Notes: generated from the sequence alone by a model not told the origin. Counted from the stretch's first letter, positions 8,036-15,437 are shown. The stretch is 16,891 nt of DNA from Pseudomonadota bacterium (GCA_021827445.1 JAKAVW010000030.1:1-16891), one strand, 5' to 3'. Numbers and translations are program-made.

Positions 8036-8359
8036 TCAGGCTTGAATATTCATGATGTCTTGATATGCAGATACCAGTTTATTGCGCACCTGAAGCATCG
8101 TCTGGAAAGAAAGGCCGGCTTTTTGCGAGGCCACCATCACCTGACTGAGGCTCGTCGACTTATCCCCGCTGGAAAATTGCGATTGCAACGCACTGGATTT
8201 GGCCTGCAAGTCATTCACCGAGTTCACCATTCCTTTCAGAGTACTAGCAAAATCACCCTCACTGCCGGTGGACGGAGCCGAAACCTTCATTCCCTGCGCC
8301 TGATCGGCAAGGACCCGCAATTGCGTCAAAAGGGAATCCAGCGAATCTACACTGCTCAT
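8036..8359 (-). CDS. fliE: Flagellar hook-basal body protein FliE
   Basis: FliE is the adaptor joining the MS ring/export gate to the rod and is among the first exported proteins. The protein has 107 residues, close to family size. The diagnostic C-terminus is clear: VMVASQKAGLSFQTMLQVRN followed by KLVSAYQDIMNIQA. The N-terminal third is variable. ATG at 8357-8359 is preferred because AGGTG lies 5 bases upstream. An in-frame ATG at 8380 (adding MDRAGAA) has no ribosome binding site. It is the first gene behind a sigma-54 promoter in the 55-base gap after fleR, and heads the fliEFGHIJ unit. Confidence 0.97.
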   Translation of the reverse strand: MSSVDSLDSLLTQLRVLADQAQGMKVSAPSTGSEGDFASTLKGMVNSVNDLQAKSSALQSQFSSGDKSTSLSQVMVASQKAGLSFQTMLQVRNKLVSAYQDIMNIQA

Positions 8360-8395
8360 GGCTGCACCTGCTCTATCCATTGTCGCGTTTTGACA

Positions 8396-8411
8396 AGCAA
8401 AATACGCGCCA
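8396..8411 (-). promoter_or_regulatory. Sigma-54 (-24/-12) promoter of fliEFGHIJ
   Basis: The minus strand reads TGGCGCGTATTTTGCT. The -24 GG (8410-8409) and -12 GC (8398-8397) are exactly 10 bases apart, and only one base differs from TGGCACGN4TTGCW. It falls wholly within the fleR-fliE gap. It predicts a transcript start near 8385 and a leader of about 26 bases. In Pseudomonas the fliE operon is likewise sigma-54 dependent. Confidence 0.85.
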
Positions 8412-8414
8412 TCA

Positions 8415-9791
8415 TTAACCCAGCTCCAGACCGGCTTCGCGAAAGCGCTGCAATTTGTGGCGCAGGGTACGCGGACTGATCCCCAGGCGCTGCGCCGCCA
8501 GCGTTCGCGAACCCTGACTTTGACTGAGTGCCTGGGCGATGGCTTCCCGTTCATGGTGCGCACGCAGATCATCCAGCATGAGACCATCCGCAGCCGGCAT
8601 TTCAGACCTCTCTGTGGAGCAGAACAGTTCCGGCTCCGCAGCGGGAAGAGCAGGCACTGCTGCGCCAATACCGAGTTCAGCGACCTGAATTTCTTCATCC
8701 AATGCCAGAATAGCCGCGCGCTGCAGGGCGTTCTCCAACTCGCGGACATTGCCCGGCCATGAATAAACCTGCAGCGCCTGCTGAGCGATGGGATCAAGCC
8801 GCTTTACTGACAAGCCCATCTGCTGACAATGCTGCGCCAGCAGATGTTCCGCCAAAGGCGCAATATCTGCCTGCCGCTCCCGTAAGGGTGGAACCAGGAT
8901 GGGGAAAACCTGCAAGCGATAATAGAGATCCTCCCGAAAATGTCCCTCTGCCACCATCGCCTTGAGATCGCGGTTACTGGTCGCGATCACCCGAATATCC
9001 AGGGTAATGGTCTGCTTGCCTCCGACCCGCTCCAGCTCCCGTTCTTGCAGGACCCGCAACAGTTTGGCCTGCAGCGCAAGAGGCATCTCCGTCACTTCAT
9101 CCAACAGCAGCGTGCCGCCCTGAGCCTGCTCAAACTTCCCGGCACTGGCCTGACTGGCACCGGTAAATGCACCTTTTTCATGGCCAAACAGAGTGGCCTC
9201 CAGTAAGGTATCGGGAATGGCAGCACAGTTTACCGCGACGAAGGGTCCGCTTTTGCGCTTACTTTGCTGATAGACATAACGGGCAAGCACTTCCTTACCG
9301 ACCCCACTTTCGCCGGTCAGCAGAACAGTCGCATCCGTCGCGGCCACCCGCCGCGCCATTTCCAGCGTTACCTGCATAGCCGCGGATTCTGCGACAGGGC
9401 CACTGTTTCCGCGACCGATCGGCCGACGGACCTGCTGGCGGATTTTGTCCAGCAAAACGTCCATCGCAAAAGGTTTAACGAGGTAATCCACGGCGCCGTT
9501 CTGCAGGGCCTGAACAGCCTCCGCGATGGTTCCCCAGGCCGTCATCATAAGTACCGGCGGACTTTCATGACGCCCACGCAAAGATCTGAGCATGGCATAA
9601 CCATCCATGGGCCGCATCTGCACGTCACTCAGAATCAAATCAAAGGCGGCCGCACCCAGCGCCACCAATGCCGCCGCACCATCTTCGGCACGCTGCACCC
9701 GATAATCATGATCCTCCAACCCCTCTTGCAAAGCTTCGGCAAGGTGATCGTCATCTTCTACCAGTAAAATCCGCGCTTGGTAACACCCCAT
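8415..9791 (-). CDS. fleR: Sigma-54-dependent response regulator FleR (FlrC-type)
   Basis: FleR is an NtrC-family activator that, once phosphorylated by FleS, opens sigma-54 promoters of basal-body and hook genes. The protein has 458 residues. The receiver domain (about 5-118) has acidic residues EDDD at 12-15, phospho-acceptor D56 in LILSDVQM and K106 in YLVKPF. The AAA+ domain follows, with Walker A GESGVGK at 160-166, the sigma-54-contacting GAFTGA at 207-212, and WPGNVREL near 360. The Fis-type helix-turn-helix is at the C-terminus (SRTLAAQRLGISPRTLRHKL). ATG at 9789-9791 shares one base with the fleS stop (TAATG), with AGGAG upstream. The domains are complete, so an active regulator is expected. 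Its likely target is the fliE promoter just downstream. Confidence 0.93.
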   Translation of the reverse strand: MGCYQARILLVEDDDHLAEALQEGLEDHDYRVQRAEDGAAALVALGAAAFDLILSDVQMRPMDGYAMLRSLRGRHESPPVLMMTAWGTIAEAVQALQNGAVDYLVKPFAMDVLLDKIRQQVRRPIGRGNSGPVAESAAMQVTLEMARRVAATDATVLLTGESGVGKEVLARYVYQQSKRKSGPFVAVNCAAIPDTLLEATLFGHEKGAFTGASQASAGKFEQAQGGTLLLDEVTEMPLALQAKLLRVLQERELERVGGKQTITLDIRVIATSNRDLKAMVAEGHFREDLYYRLQVFPILVPPLRERQADIAPLAEHLLAQHCQQMGLSVKRLDPIAQQALQVYSWPGNVRELENALQRAAILALDEEIQVAELGIGAAVPALPAAEPELFCSTERSEMPAADGLMLDDLRAHHEREAIAQALSQSQGSRTLAAQRLGISPRTLRHKLQRFREAGLELG

Positions 9792-10999
9792 TACAGCTTC
9801 TCCTGCATTATCGCCCCACTAGACAGCGGCTGCGGTGGTTGCCAGAGTGGGAGTCGCACAACAAAACACGCTCCGCCATTGGCCGCCGCCTCAATTTCCA
9901 CCGTTCCACCCATGGACGCCACAAAATTACGGGTGATGGCCAGACCCAGGCCGGTGCCATCACGACGGCTGGTATAAAAGGGCATAAATACTTTTTGCCG
10001 ATCACTCTCTGCAATACCCGGTCCCGAATCGCTAATGGTCAGGATCAGATCACCCTCCCCGCTGCTGTGCACACTGAGCAACACGGCGCTTGCAGGGGGG
10101 CTGTAGAACAAGGCGTTATGCAACAGGTTCGCCAGCACGCTTACCCAGGCAACCCGGCTTCCCGTCAAAAACCAGTCAGGCGGCACCTGCGGTATTTTTA
10201 AACCGACATTTTTTTGACGGAAGAGCAGATCAAACTCTAGCTCCAGACCCGCCAGAATTTCCGCCACTGCCACCACACCGTGATCTTGTTCGGCGCCGCG
10301 CAAAAAACGCAACATGGCGTCGATGGTCGCTTCCAAGTGCTGCAGACGCTCCAGGGCGCGCTGTTGCTGCCTGTGAAATCGCTCTTCACCGCGCCCATAG
10401 GTCATCTGCGAAACCGAAAGGAGTGTTGTGGAGAGCGGTGTACGGAGTTGATGGGCCAGTCCGGCCATGGTCTCGCCCATGGCCGCCAGACGCTCACGAC
10501 GCTGGGCCGCCTCTTCCAGGACCCTTGCTGAAGTTACATCCTGCAAGAGAATGATCTGCCCCCCTTCCCCCGGTAAGGCATTAACCGCTACCGTCACGCG
10601 CAGACCCGCTGCGCCGGTTGCACCTTGCAGAACCCATTCATGGGGCCCTGATTGTGAGTGCAGGGCCTGCACCCCCCGCCAATCCGCACCTCGCAGATCC
10701 GCGCCCAGAATACGCCGTGCCTCGAGATTCATCTCCATAATGACGGACACATGGTCTACTACCAGTACCGCCCCCGGCAGCATCTCCAAAAGCATGGCCA
10801 GGCGTTCACGCATCCGTTCCTTTGCTGCCAATTCCTCGCGGAGACGGGTATTCGCGTCGGCCAGCTCCGCGCTGAGCCGCTCCACCTCCTGCTGGAGGGC
10901 ACCATAAGCTTCAGTGAGTTCTTTGGAAGCCTGATTAAAGAGCGAAAAAGCCTCCATCAAACTGGCGGCATCCGGGCCAGTCTGCTCGCCCGGTACCAT
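9791..10999 (-). CDS. fleS: Flagellar sensor histidine kinase FleS (FlrB-type)
   Basis: FleS is the partner kinase of FleR, acting at a checkpoint in flagellar assembly. The protein has 402 residues from the chosen start. An N-terminal coiled coil (about 25-65) is followed by a PAS domain (about 70-160), a dimerisation helix with H183 in GLAHQLRTPL, N-box asparagines N291/N295 in ANLLHNALFYS, and G boxes DSGPGI (324-329) and GTGLGLA (348-354). No transmembrane segment is visible, so it should be cytoplasmic, sensing an internal cue. ATG at 10997-10999 overlaps the fleQ stop as TGATG and has GGAAGTG at a sensible distance. A GTG four codons earlier (11011) has no room for a ribosome binding site. 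Confidence 0.9.
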   Translation of the reverse strand: MVPGEQTGPDAASLMEAFSLFNQASKELTEAYGALQQEVERLSAELADANTRLREELAAKERMRERLAMLLEMLPGAVLVVDHVSVIMEMNLEARRILGADLRGADWRGVQALHSQSGPHEWVLQGATGAAGLRVTVAVNALPGEGGQIILLQDVTSARVLEEAAQRRERLAAMGETMAGLAHQLRTPLSTTLLSVSQMTYGRGEERFHRQQQRALERLQHLEATIDAMLRFLRGAEQDHGVVAVAEILAGLELEFDLLFRQKNVGLKIPQVPPDWFLTGSRVAWVSVLANLLHNALFYSPPASAVLLSVHSSGEGDLILTISDSGPGIAESDRQKVFMPFYTSRRDGTGLGLAITRNFVASMGGTVEIEAAANGGACFVVRLPLWQPPQPLSSGAIMQEKL

Positions 11000-12084
11000 C
11001 AGTTGCTGCACTTCCGCAGGCTGGCCAGGGAATATTTTTTGAGCTTCTCGACCAGCGTGGTGCGACGCAACCCCAGCCGCTGGGCGGCACGTGCCACCAC
11101 CTGATCACAGGCGGTCATGGCCTGGAGTAGCAAATCCTTTTCGATATCCTCCAGATGCTGTTTGAGATCAAAAGGCTCGTCGGGCAAGGTGGCCATCGGC
11201 TCTGACCAGATGGCGGCAAGACTTTGCCGCTCATCCTGCGCGATATCCTCAACACAGGCACGAAAGCGCGCGGGTAAGTCGGTAACCTCAATCCGCTCAC
11301 CACCATGCAGGATAGCCAGGCGCTCCGCAAGATTCTGTAATTCGCGGACATTGCCCGGCCATGGATAAGCATCCAGCGCGGCAAGGCCAGCCTCCGACAA
11401 TACTACAGGCCCATGGCCCTCTTCTTCCAGGCACTGCAGAAAATGCCGGAACAGGAGGTGAACATCACCGCCGCGATCACGCAATGGTGGCACTTCCACG
11501 GGAAAAATATTGAGGCGATAATAGAGGTCCTCGCGGAAAGCACCATCGCGAATACGCTCTTCCAGATTGCGATGGGTTGCTGCCAGCACCCGTACATCAG
11601 CCTGAAAACTGCGTGAGCCCCCTACCCGCTCAAAATGTCGCTCTTGCAGAACACGCAGCAATTTTACCTGCATCTGCGGGCTCATCTCGGCAATTTCATC
11701 CAGGAAAATGGTGCCGCCCTGGGCCAGTTCAAAGCGGCCCTTACGGGTCACCAATGCTCCCGTAAAAGCTCCCTTTTCATGGCCGAAAAGCTCACTTTCC
11801 ATGAGCGCCTCAGGGATTGCACCACAGTTGATGGCCACAAAAGGCCCGTCCCGACGCGAAGAATGACGGTGCAGGCACTGCGCAAGCACCTCTTTGCCGG
11901 TGCCTGATTCGCCGAGAATCAGTACCGTACTCTCGGTCGGGGCCACCTTCCCCAACATCGCCGTCATGCGTTGCAGAGCAGGACTGCTGCCTATCAACCC
12001 ACAGTCTGGTCTCGACAGATTTCGCCTTTCTGGAGCGGATACGGTTTTTTCGATTGTTTCAGCGCACATAAACAGGTCGATCAC
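10999..12084 (-). CDS. fleQ: Short FleQ-like sigma-54 activator lacking the N-terminal receiver-like domain
   Basis: This is a probable master activator of flagellar sigma-54 promoters. It has 361 residues, against about 490 in Pseudomonas FleQ. After ~28 residues the AAA+ domain begins directly. It has Walker A GESGTGK at 58-64, GAFTGA at 105-110, Walker B GGTIFLDE at 123-130 and WPGNVREL at 242-249. The C-terminal helix-turn-helix (VVARAAQRLGLRRTTLVEKL, about 329-348) closely resembles that of FleQ. The start is GTG 12082-12084, overlapping the upstream stop as GTGA. An ATG five codons in is an alternative. An in-frame TGA lies immediately before the GTG, so no longer protein is possible. 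Neither start has a good ribosome binding site, suggesting coupling to the PilZ-like gene. Confidence 0.9.
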   Translation of the reverse strand: MIDLFMCAETIEKTVSAPERRNLSRPDCGLIGSSPALQRMTAMLGKVAPTESTVLILGESGTGKEVLAQCLHRHSSRRDGPFVAINCGAIPEALMESELFGHEKGAFTGALVTRKGRFELAQGGTIFLDEIAEMSPQMQVKLLRVLQERHFERVGGSRSFQADVRVLAATHRNLEERIRDGAFREDLYYRLNIFPVEVPPLRDRGGDVHLLFRHFLQCLEEEGHGPVVLSEAGLAALDAYPWPGNVRELQNLAERLAILHGGERIEVTDLPARFRACVEDIAQDERQSLAAIWSEPMATLPDEPFDLKQHLEDIEKDLLLQAMTACDQVVARAAQRLGLRRTTLVEKLKKYSLASLRKCSN

Positions 12085-12641
12085 TCATTCGTTGGGTGGT
12101 GCTGATCTTTATCGCGCGCCACGGCACGCCGATGATGACGGAATATTAGTCGATCCAGTGATTCCTGCACACGGCTATCCAAATGAAAGTGCAGATGGCA
12201 GCGGGAATGGGCATCACTAGTGCCTGCGGGCGCGGATATGGGCTGCATCGTACCTGGCAAAAGCAAAGGCATCGCGATGCGCGGCCTTAAAAACAGGGCG
12301 ATGCAGGTTTTGCTATGTGCAGCAGGGAAAATGGCGGGATCGGAACAGTCCCAATACAGATCGGCGGAACCCAGAATGCACGCGTAACTGGGCGGCGTCG
12401 GCCCCAGCCCCTTGATGCCCGCACTAACCAGGAGCAGCAGCAAATCCACCTTGGTCTCCAGATTGCTCAGCCCTTCGTGCCCCTCTTCATCGTTACTGGC
12501 GGGATGATCATCCATCACCAGCAGGGCTCGCAACAAAGCGAGGTTATCGGCCATCAACGCACTACAGGCGCCCGCGTCGCCGGGCCACTCACCCAAGGCC
12601 AGAGGCAAATGGCCCTGCAGCACTACAGCATGTTCGGTCAT
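12081..12641 (-). CDS. Probable atypical PilZ-domain protein (cyclic-di-GMP related), in the fliT position
   Basis: This is a 186-residue protein. Residues 58-76 (within LSNLETKVDLLLLLVSAGI) form a hydrophobic helix, followed by a Pro linker and a beta-rich stretch (about 85-155). The end is basic, SLDRLIFRHHRRAVAR (161-176). This layout and the FRHHRRAVA ending recall atypical PilZ proteins encoded beside fliS in other gammaproteobacteria; that is recalled family knowledge, not a search. The canonical PilZ signature (RxxxR then D/NxSxxG) is not evident, so cyclic-di-GMP binding is unproven. Several Cys and His residues are present. It occupies the place of fliT in Pseudomonas, so a chaperone is the alternative. 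ATG 12639-12641 has GGGAGGA upstream, buried in a hairpin. Its end overlaps fleQ by GTGA. Confidence 0.6.
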   Translation of the reverse strand: MTEHAVVLQGHLPLALGEWPGDAGACSALMADNLALLRALLVMDDHPASNDEEGHEGLSNLETKVDLLLLLVSAGIKGLGPTPPSYACILGSADLYWDCSDPAIFPAAHSKTCIALFLRPRIAMPLLLPGTMQPISAPAGTSDAHSRCHLHFHLDSRVQESLDRLIFRHHRRAVARDKDQHHPTNE

Positions 12642-12667
12642 AGTTCCTCCCGAGGCGGGAAGGACTA
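12641..12667 (-). promoter_or_regulatory. mRNA hairpin enclosing the PilZ-like gene's ribosome binding site
   Basis: On the minus strand TAGTCCTTCCCG, loop CCT, then CGGGAGGAACTA form a 12-pair stem with one mismatch and one wobble. The 3' arm is the Shine-Dalgarno (GGGAGGA) and the last base is the A of the start codon. It lies between the fliS stop and this gene. It could hold translation down until ribosomes leave fliS. No T-run follows, so a terminator role is less likely. Confidence 0.6.
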
Positions 12668-12671
12668 TGCG

Positions 12672-13049
12672 TCAGGCGCGCTCCAGCAATCCCCGCCAAG
12701 CGTCGCGCAAATCCTCCACCACCGGACGGCAGGCATCCAGTGCCTGCAGATCATCAAAAATATTGGCTTGTGCCAACTGATTTAACAGGAAACGGTAAAG
12801 ACTGTCGAGGTTTTGCGCAATTTCGCCGCCGTTCTCGAAATCGATGCTGGCAAGCAGGTGGGCGGCGAGCTGATAGGCCTTGTCCATGGATTGCGCTTTG
12901 GTCGTCAGATCGCCCTCTTCAATAGCCCGCCGCGCTCGCCGCAGATATTCGAGAATACCGTCAAGGCCGAGCAGGACCAGTCGGTCGCTGGACAAGCCCT
13001 GATTGCCCACCTGTCGATAGGCCTGCATAGCCGTTGTCACTACACTCAT
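12672..13049 (-). CDS. fliS: Flagellin export chaperone FliS
   Basis: FliS is a cytoplasmic four-helix chaperone that binds the flagellin C-terminus and stops it polymerising before export. The protein has 125 residues, the normal size. Family signatures include the N-terminal AYRQVGNQGLSSDRLVLLGLDG, the middle helix with LRRARRAIEEGD and the DKAYQLAAHLLASIDFENGGEIAQNLDSLYRFLL region. ATG at 13047-13049 has GAGGAG 9 bases upstream. It follows fliD by 18 bases and precedes the PilZ-like gene by 30. Unlike the flagellin it serves, it has ordinary charge content, as expected for a protein that stays in the neutral cytoplasm. Confidence 0.95.
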   Translation of the reverse strand: MSVVTTAMQAYRQVGNQGLSSDRLVLLGLDGILEYLRRARRAIEEGDLTTKAQSMDKAYQLAAHLLASIDFENGGEIAQNLDSLYRFLLNQLAQANIFDDLQALDACRPVVEDLRDAWRGLLERA

Positions 13050-13067
13050 GATGTGATTCTCCTCGAA

Positions 13068-14999
13068 TTAACCACTGGTAGGGCTGGAGCTCGAACCAGT
13101 GGAGTAAAAGGCATTGAGATACTGGCCAATGGACTGCAACTGCGAAAGCTGCGACTGCATCGCGGCGAACTGCTGGGTCAGCAGGGCGGTCTGATTCGAT
13201 GCCGATTGTTGCAGCGTCGTGATTTGCGCGCTGAGGCCATTGATGGAGGAGGCAATGCCGTTCTGCGCCGCCGCCACAAAACCGTTTTGGCTGCTGAGCG
13301 CTTGGGTCAGCAAGCTGTTCATCTGCTGATAGAGACCCTGGCTCACGGTCACCGTGCCAAGATTGCCGATCGTCGATCCCATCACCTGCAACTGCAGCCC
13401 CAAGGCGTTTCCGGGGCCAGTCACCGTCAGATTCTGACCGACGCCACTGGTGGTCTCGGCATTGACCGTACCCACCACATCCGTCCCGGAGGCCGCCAGA
13501 CTGCTGGTACCGATGCCCGTCCCGCTGGCCCCCGCCGCCACGTTGGAGACCACGCTGAAACTCTGCGCGCTGCCGTAGGCATTGGACTGAATCTCCAGAT
13601 AGCCATTCTGGTTACTGGCGGTGAGTCCGGTGACCCCGGATTGCTGCAACGTGTCATTGATGGTGTTGACGATAGTGGCGAGGCTGCTTCCGGAGGCCAG
13701 CGACACCACCACCGAACTGGAGCCGGAACTGATGGTCAGGCTCTCACTCTGGGCGATACCGCTCGTTGGTACCGCCGCGCTACCCGACACCGTGGCCTGG
13801 GTCGCCGCCTGACTGACGTTGAGGGCGTAGGTGCCCGCCTGCGTACTGCTACCGGCGCCGACATACTGCACGTTGGCGTTGCTGGTGCTGCCCACCTGCC
13901 CGAATAGCCCGGCGACATTGTTGAAATCACTGTTGAGCGCGGTGCTGAGGGTACTGGTGTTGAGACTGATGGTACCGCTGCTGGTCAGGCCGAGCCCGAC
14001 GCTCCCCAAAGAGTTATAAGCGCTGCCGGAGGCCACCCCGACCCCCTGCCCCGAGATCAGGTTCAATAGCTGGGTGCGCAAGCCCTGCACCGAGGCATCG
14101 CCGAGCAGCGGCCCGCCGGAACCAGCTTGCGCATTGTAAGCCGTAAGCTGATTGATGGTGCCCATGGTCTTGTTAAAGGCGGTGGTGAAGCTTTGTACCG
14201 CGCCGACGAAAGCGGAATTGCTGGCGCTGACCTGCAGCGTGGTGGAACCGCTGGCCTGCAACAAATTCAGAGAAACCCCCGGAATGGCGCCAGAGATCGT
14301 GTTGCTGGCGCTGGTCACCGCCAGTCCGTTGATGCTTACCCCGGCATTCTGCGCCGCCTGACTGAGGGTCATACCCGAACTGCCCGAACTATAACTGAGA
14401 TTCGCCAGGCTGCCCGTCGCCCCGCTGGTGGTGACACTGAAGGCGCTGCTGGCCCCGGTGCCGGTCCCGGTAAGGGTCAGTCGATAGCCGGTGCCATCAT
14501 AGACCACCGCCGCGTTAACGCCGGCATTGGCCGTGTTGATAGCGCTCGCGATACCATCCAGCGTGTTATTGCTGGAGCCGATGGCCACATTCGTTACCGC
14601 CCCACTGCCCACCTGTATCTGCAGGGTCCCGGTACCCACAGCACCGCTGCTGGCACTACTGAAATCCTGGGAATAGATGCTCTGTGACTGCGCCAGCACT
14701 ATGTTGCTGAGGCTATAACTGCCGGTAGCGGCATTGGCGCTCACTGTGGCCGTTGCGGCATTATTATTGGAAAGACTGACACTACGGTTATTGACGCTAC
14801 TGAGGTTTTGCAAACTGCTCATGGAGGACTGCAGGCTGGACAAACTGCTCTGCAACGTGCCCCAGGCGCTCAGCGTCGTCTGATAGGATTGCTGCTGGCT
14901 CTCCAGCACCATGATCGGTTGCTGATAAGCCGCGCTGAGGTTGCTGATAAGTTGCTGGACGTTAATCCCACTAACCAGACCCGACAATGACACTGACAT
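13068..14999 (-). CDS. fliD: Flagellar filament cap protein FliD (long form)
   Basis: FliD caps the growing filament and folds incoming flagellin; it may also act as an adhesin. The protein has 643 residues, well above the ~470 of enteric and Pseudomonas FliD. The N-terminus (SLSGLVSGINVQQLISNL) and C-terminal coiled coil (about 555-630) are typical. A hook-IN-type module lies at about 145-190. A second copy of the surrounding unit (about 389-487, GTYALNVSQ... then GYLEIQS...SFSVVS) explains the extra length. By my count there are only 1 Lys and 3 Arg (K277, R72, R173, R308), with 7 Asp and 4 Glu. ATG 14997-14999 has GGGGAG 8 bases upstream. It lies between flaG-like and fliS genes. Confidence 0.95.
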   Translation of the reverse strand: MSVSLSGLVSGINVQQLISNLSAAYQQPIMVLESQQQSYQTTLSAWGTLQSSLSSLQSSMSSLQNLSSVNNRSVSLSNNNAATATVSANAATGSYSLSNIVLAQSQSIYSQDFSSASSGAVGTGTLQIQVGSGAVTNVAIGSSNNTLDGIASAINTANAGVNAAVVYDGTGYRLTLTGTGTGASSAFSVTTSGATGSLANLSYSSGSSGMTLSQAAQNAGVSINGLAVTSASNTISGAIPGVSLNLLQASGSTTLQVSASNSAFVGAVQSFTTAFNKTMGTINQLTAYNAQAGSGGPLLGDASVQGLRTQLLNLISGQGVGVASGSAYNSLGSVGLGLTSSGTISLNTSTLSTALNSDFNNVAGLFGQVGSTSNANVQYVGAGSSTQAGTYALNVSQAATQATVSGSAAVPTSGIAQSESLTISSGSSSVVVSLASGSSLATIVNTINDTLQQSGVTGLTASNQNGYLEIQSNAYGSAQSFSVVSNVAAGASGTGIGTSSLAASGTDVVGTVNAETTSGVGQNLTVTGPGNALGLQLQVMGSTIGNLGTVTVSQGLYQQMNSLLTQALSSQNGFVAAAQNGIASSINGLSAQITTLQQSASNQTALLTQQFAAMQSQLSQLQSIGQYLNAFYSTGSSSSPTSG

Positions 15000-15029
15000 G
15001 ATCGTTGCTCCCCGCCTGCTCTAATTCGC

Positions 15030-15437
15030 TCAGGCCTTTTCACTCATCAAACTGCCCGGTGATATGGTATCCGCCGTTGCTGCGCTCTTTAATATTTGCT
15101 GCACGGGCACGTAGTATTTAAAAAATATTTGCTTGGTCGCTTTATCACTGAGCATGATCAACACCTGACCGGGGTGATTACCATTCGGATCAAGACCCGC
15201 TTCTAAGGTTATCGAAGAACTTGCCGGTATTTTTTGTTGTAACTTTTTAATCGCGGCATTCAACTGTTCCGTTGAGACTTTCTGGATAGTTGCCGCAGAT
15301 GCCTGACCCTTTTTGGGCATAGCCAATGTGGTCAACTGCACGGTTTCCTGCGACTTTCCCGCGACATTTGTGACACCGTTCCCGGACCCCGTCTGCAGAT
15401 CAGGTGAATTACCATTACGAATAAGCGTTGCATCCAT
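15030..15437 (-). CDS. flaG: FlaG-like flagellar protein
   Basis: This is a 135-residue protein between flagellin and fliD, the usual place of flaG, whose product affects filament length in Pseudomonas and others. An unstructured N-terminus (1-50) is followed by a helix (STEQLNAAIKKLQQKI) and a strand-rich part (SITLEAGLDPN... VLIMLSDKATKQIFFKYYVP), ending in a helix at VQQILKSA. That layout matches FlaG, but the sequence is divergent, so the call rests largely on position. The start is ATG 15435-15437 with GGAGGTG 4 bases upstream. An upstream in-frame start (15494) would run through the intergenic hairpin. It is Lys-rich, unlike FliC and FliD, and its DNA is visibly AT-richer than its neighbours. 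Confidence 0.65.
   Translation of the reverse strand: MDATLIRNGNSPDLQTGSGNGVTNVAGKSQETVQLTTLAMPKKGQASAATIQKVSTEQLNAAIKKLQQKIPASSSITLEAGLDPNGNHPGQVLIMLSDKATKQIFFKYYVPVQQILKSAATADTISPGSLMSEKA

Noticed and set aside
8360..8797. Extended FliE frame running back into fleR
   Set aside because: The upstream part is a shifted reading of the FleR C-terminus, and it crosses the sigma-54 promoter. FliE has normal size from 8359.
12813..13907. Long plus-strand open frame opposite fliS and fliD
   Set aside because: It is a shadow of the repetitive low-charge fliD coding sequence. Its translation is Arg/His/Gly-rich with no family resemblance.
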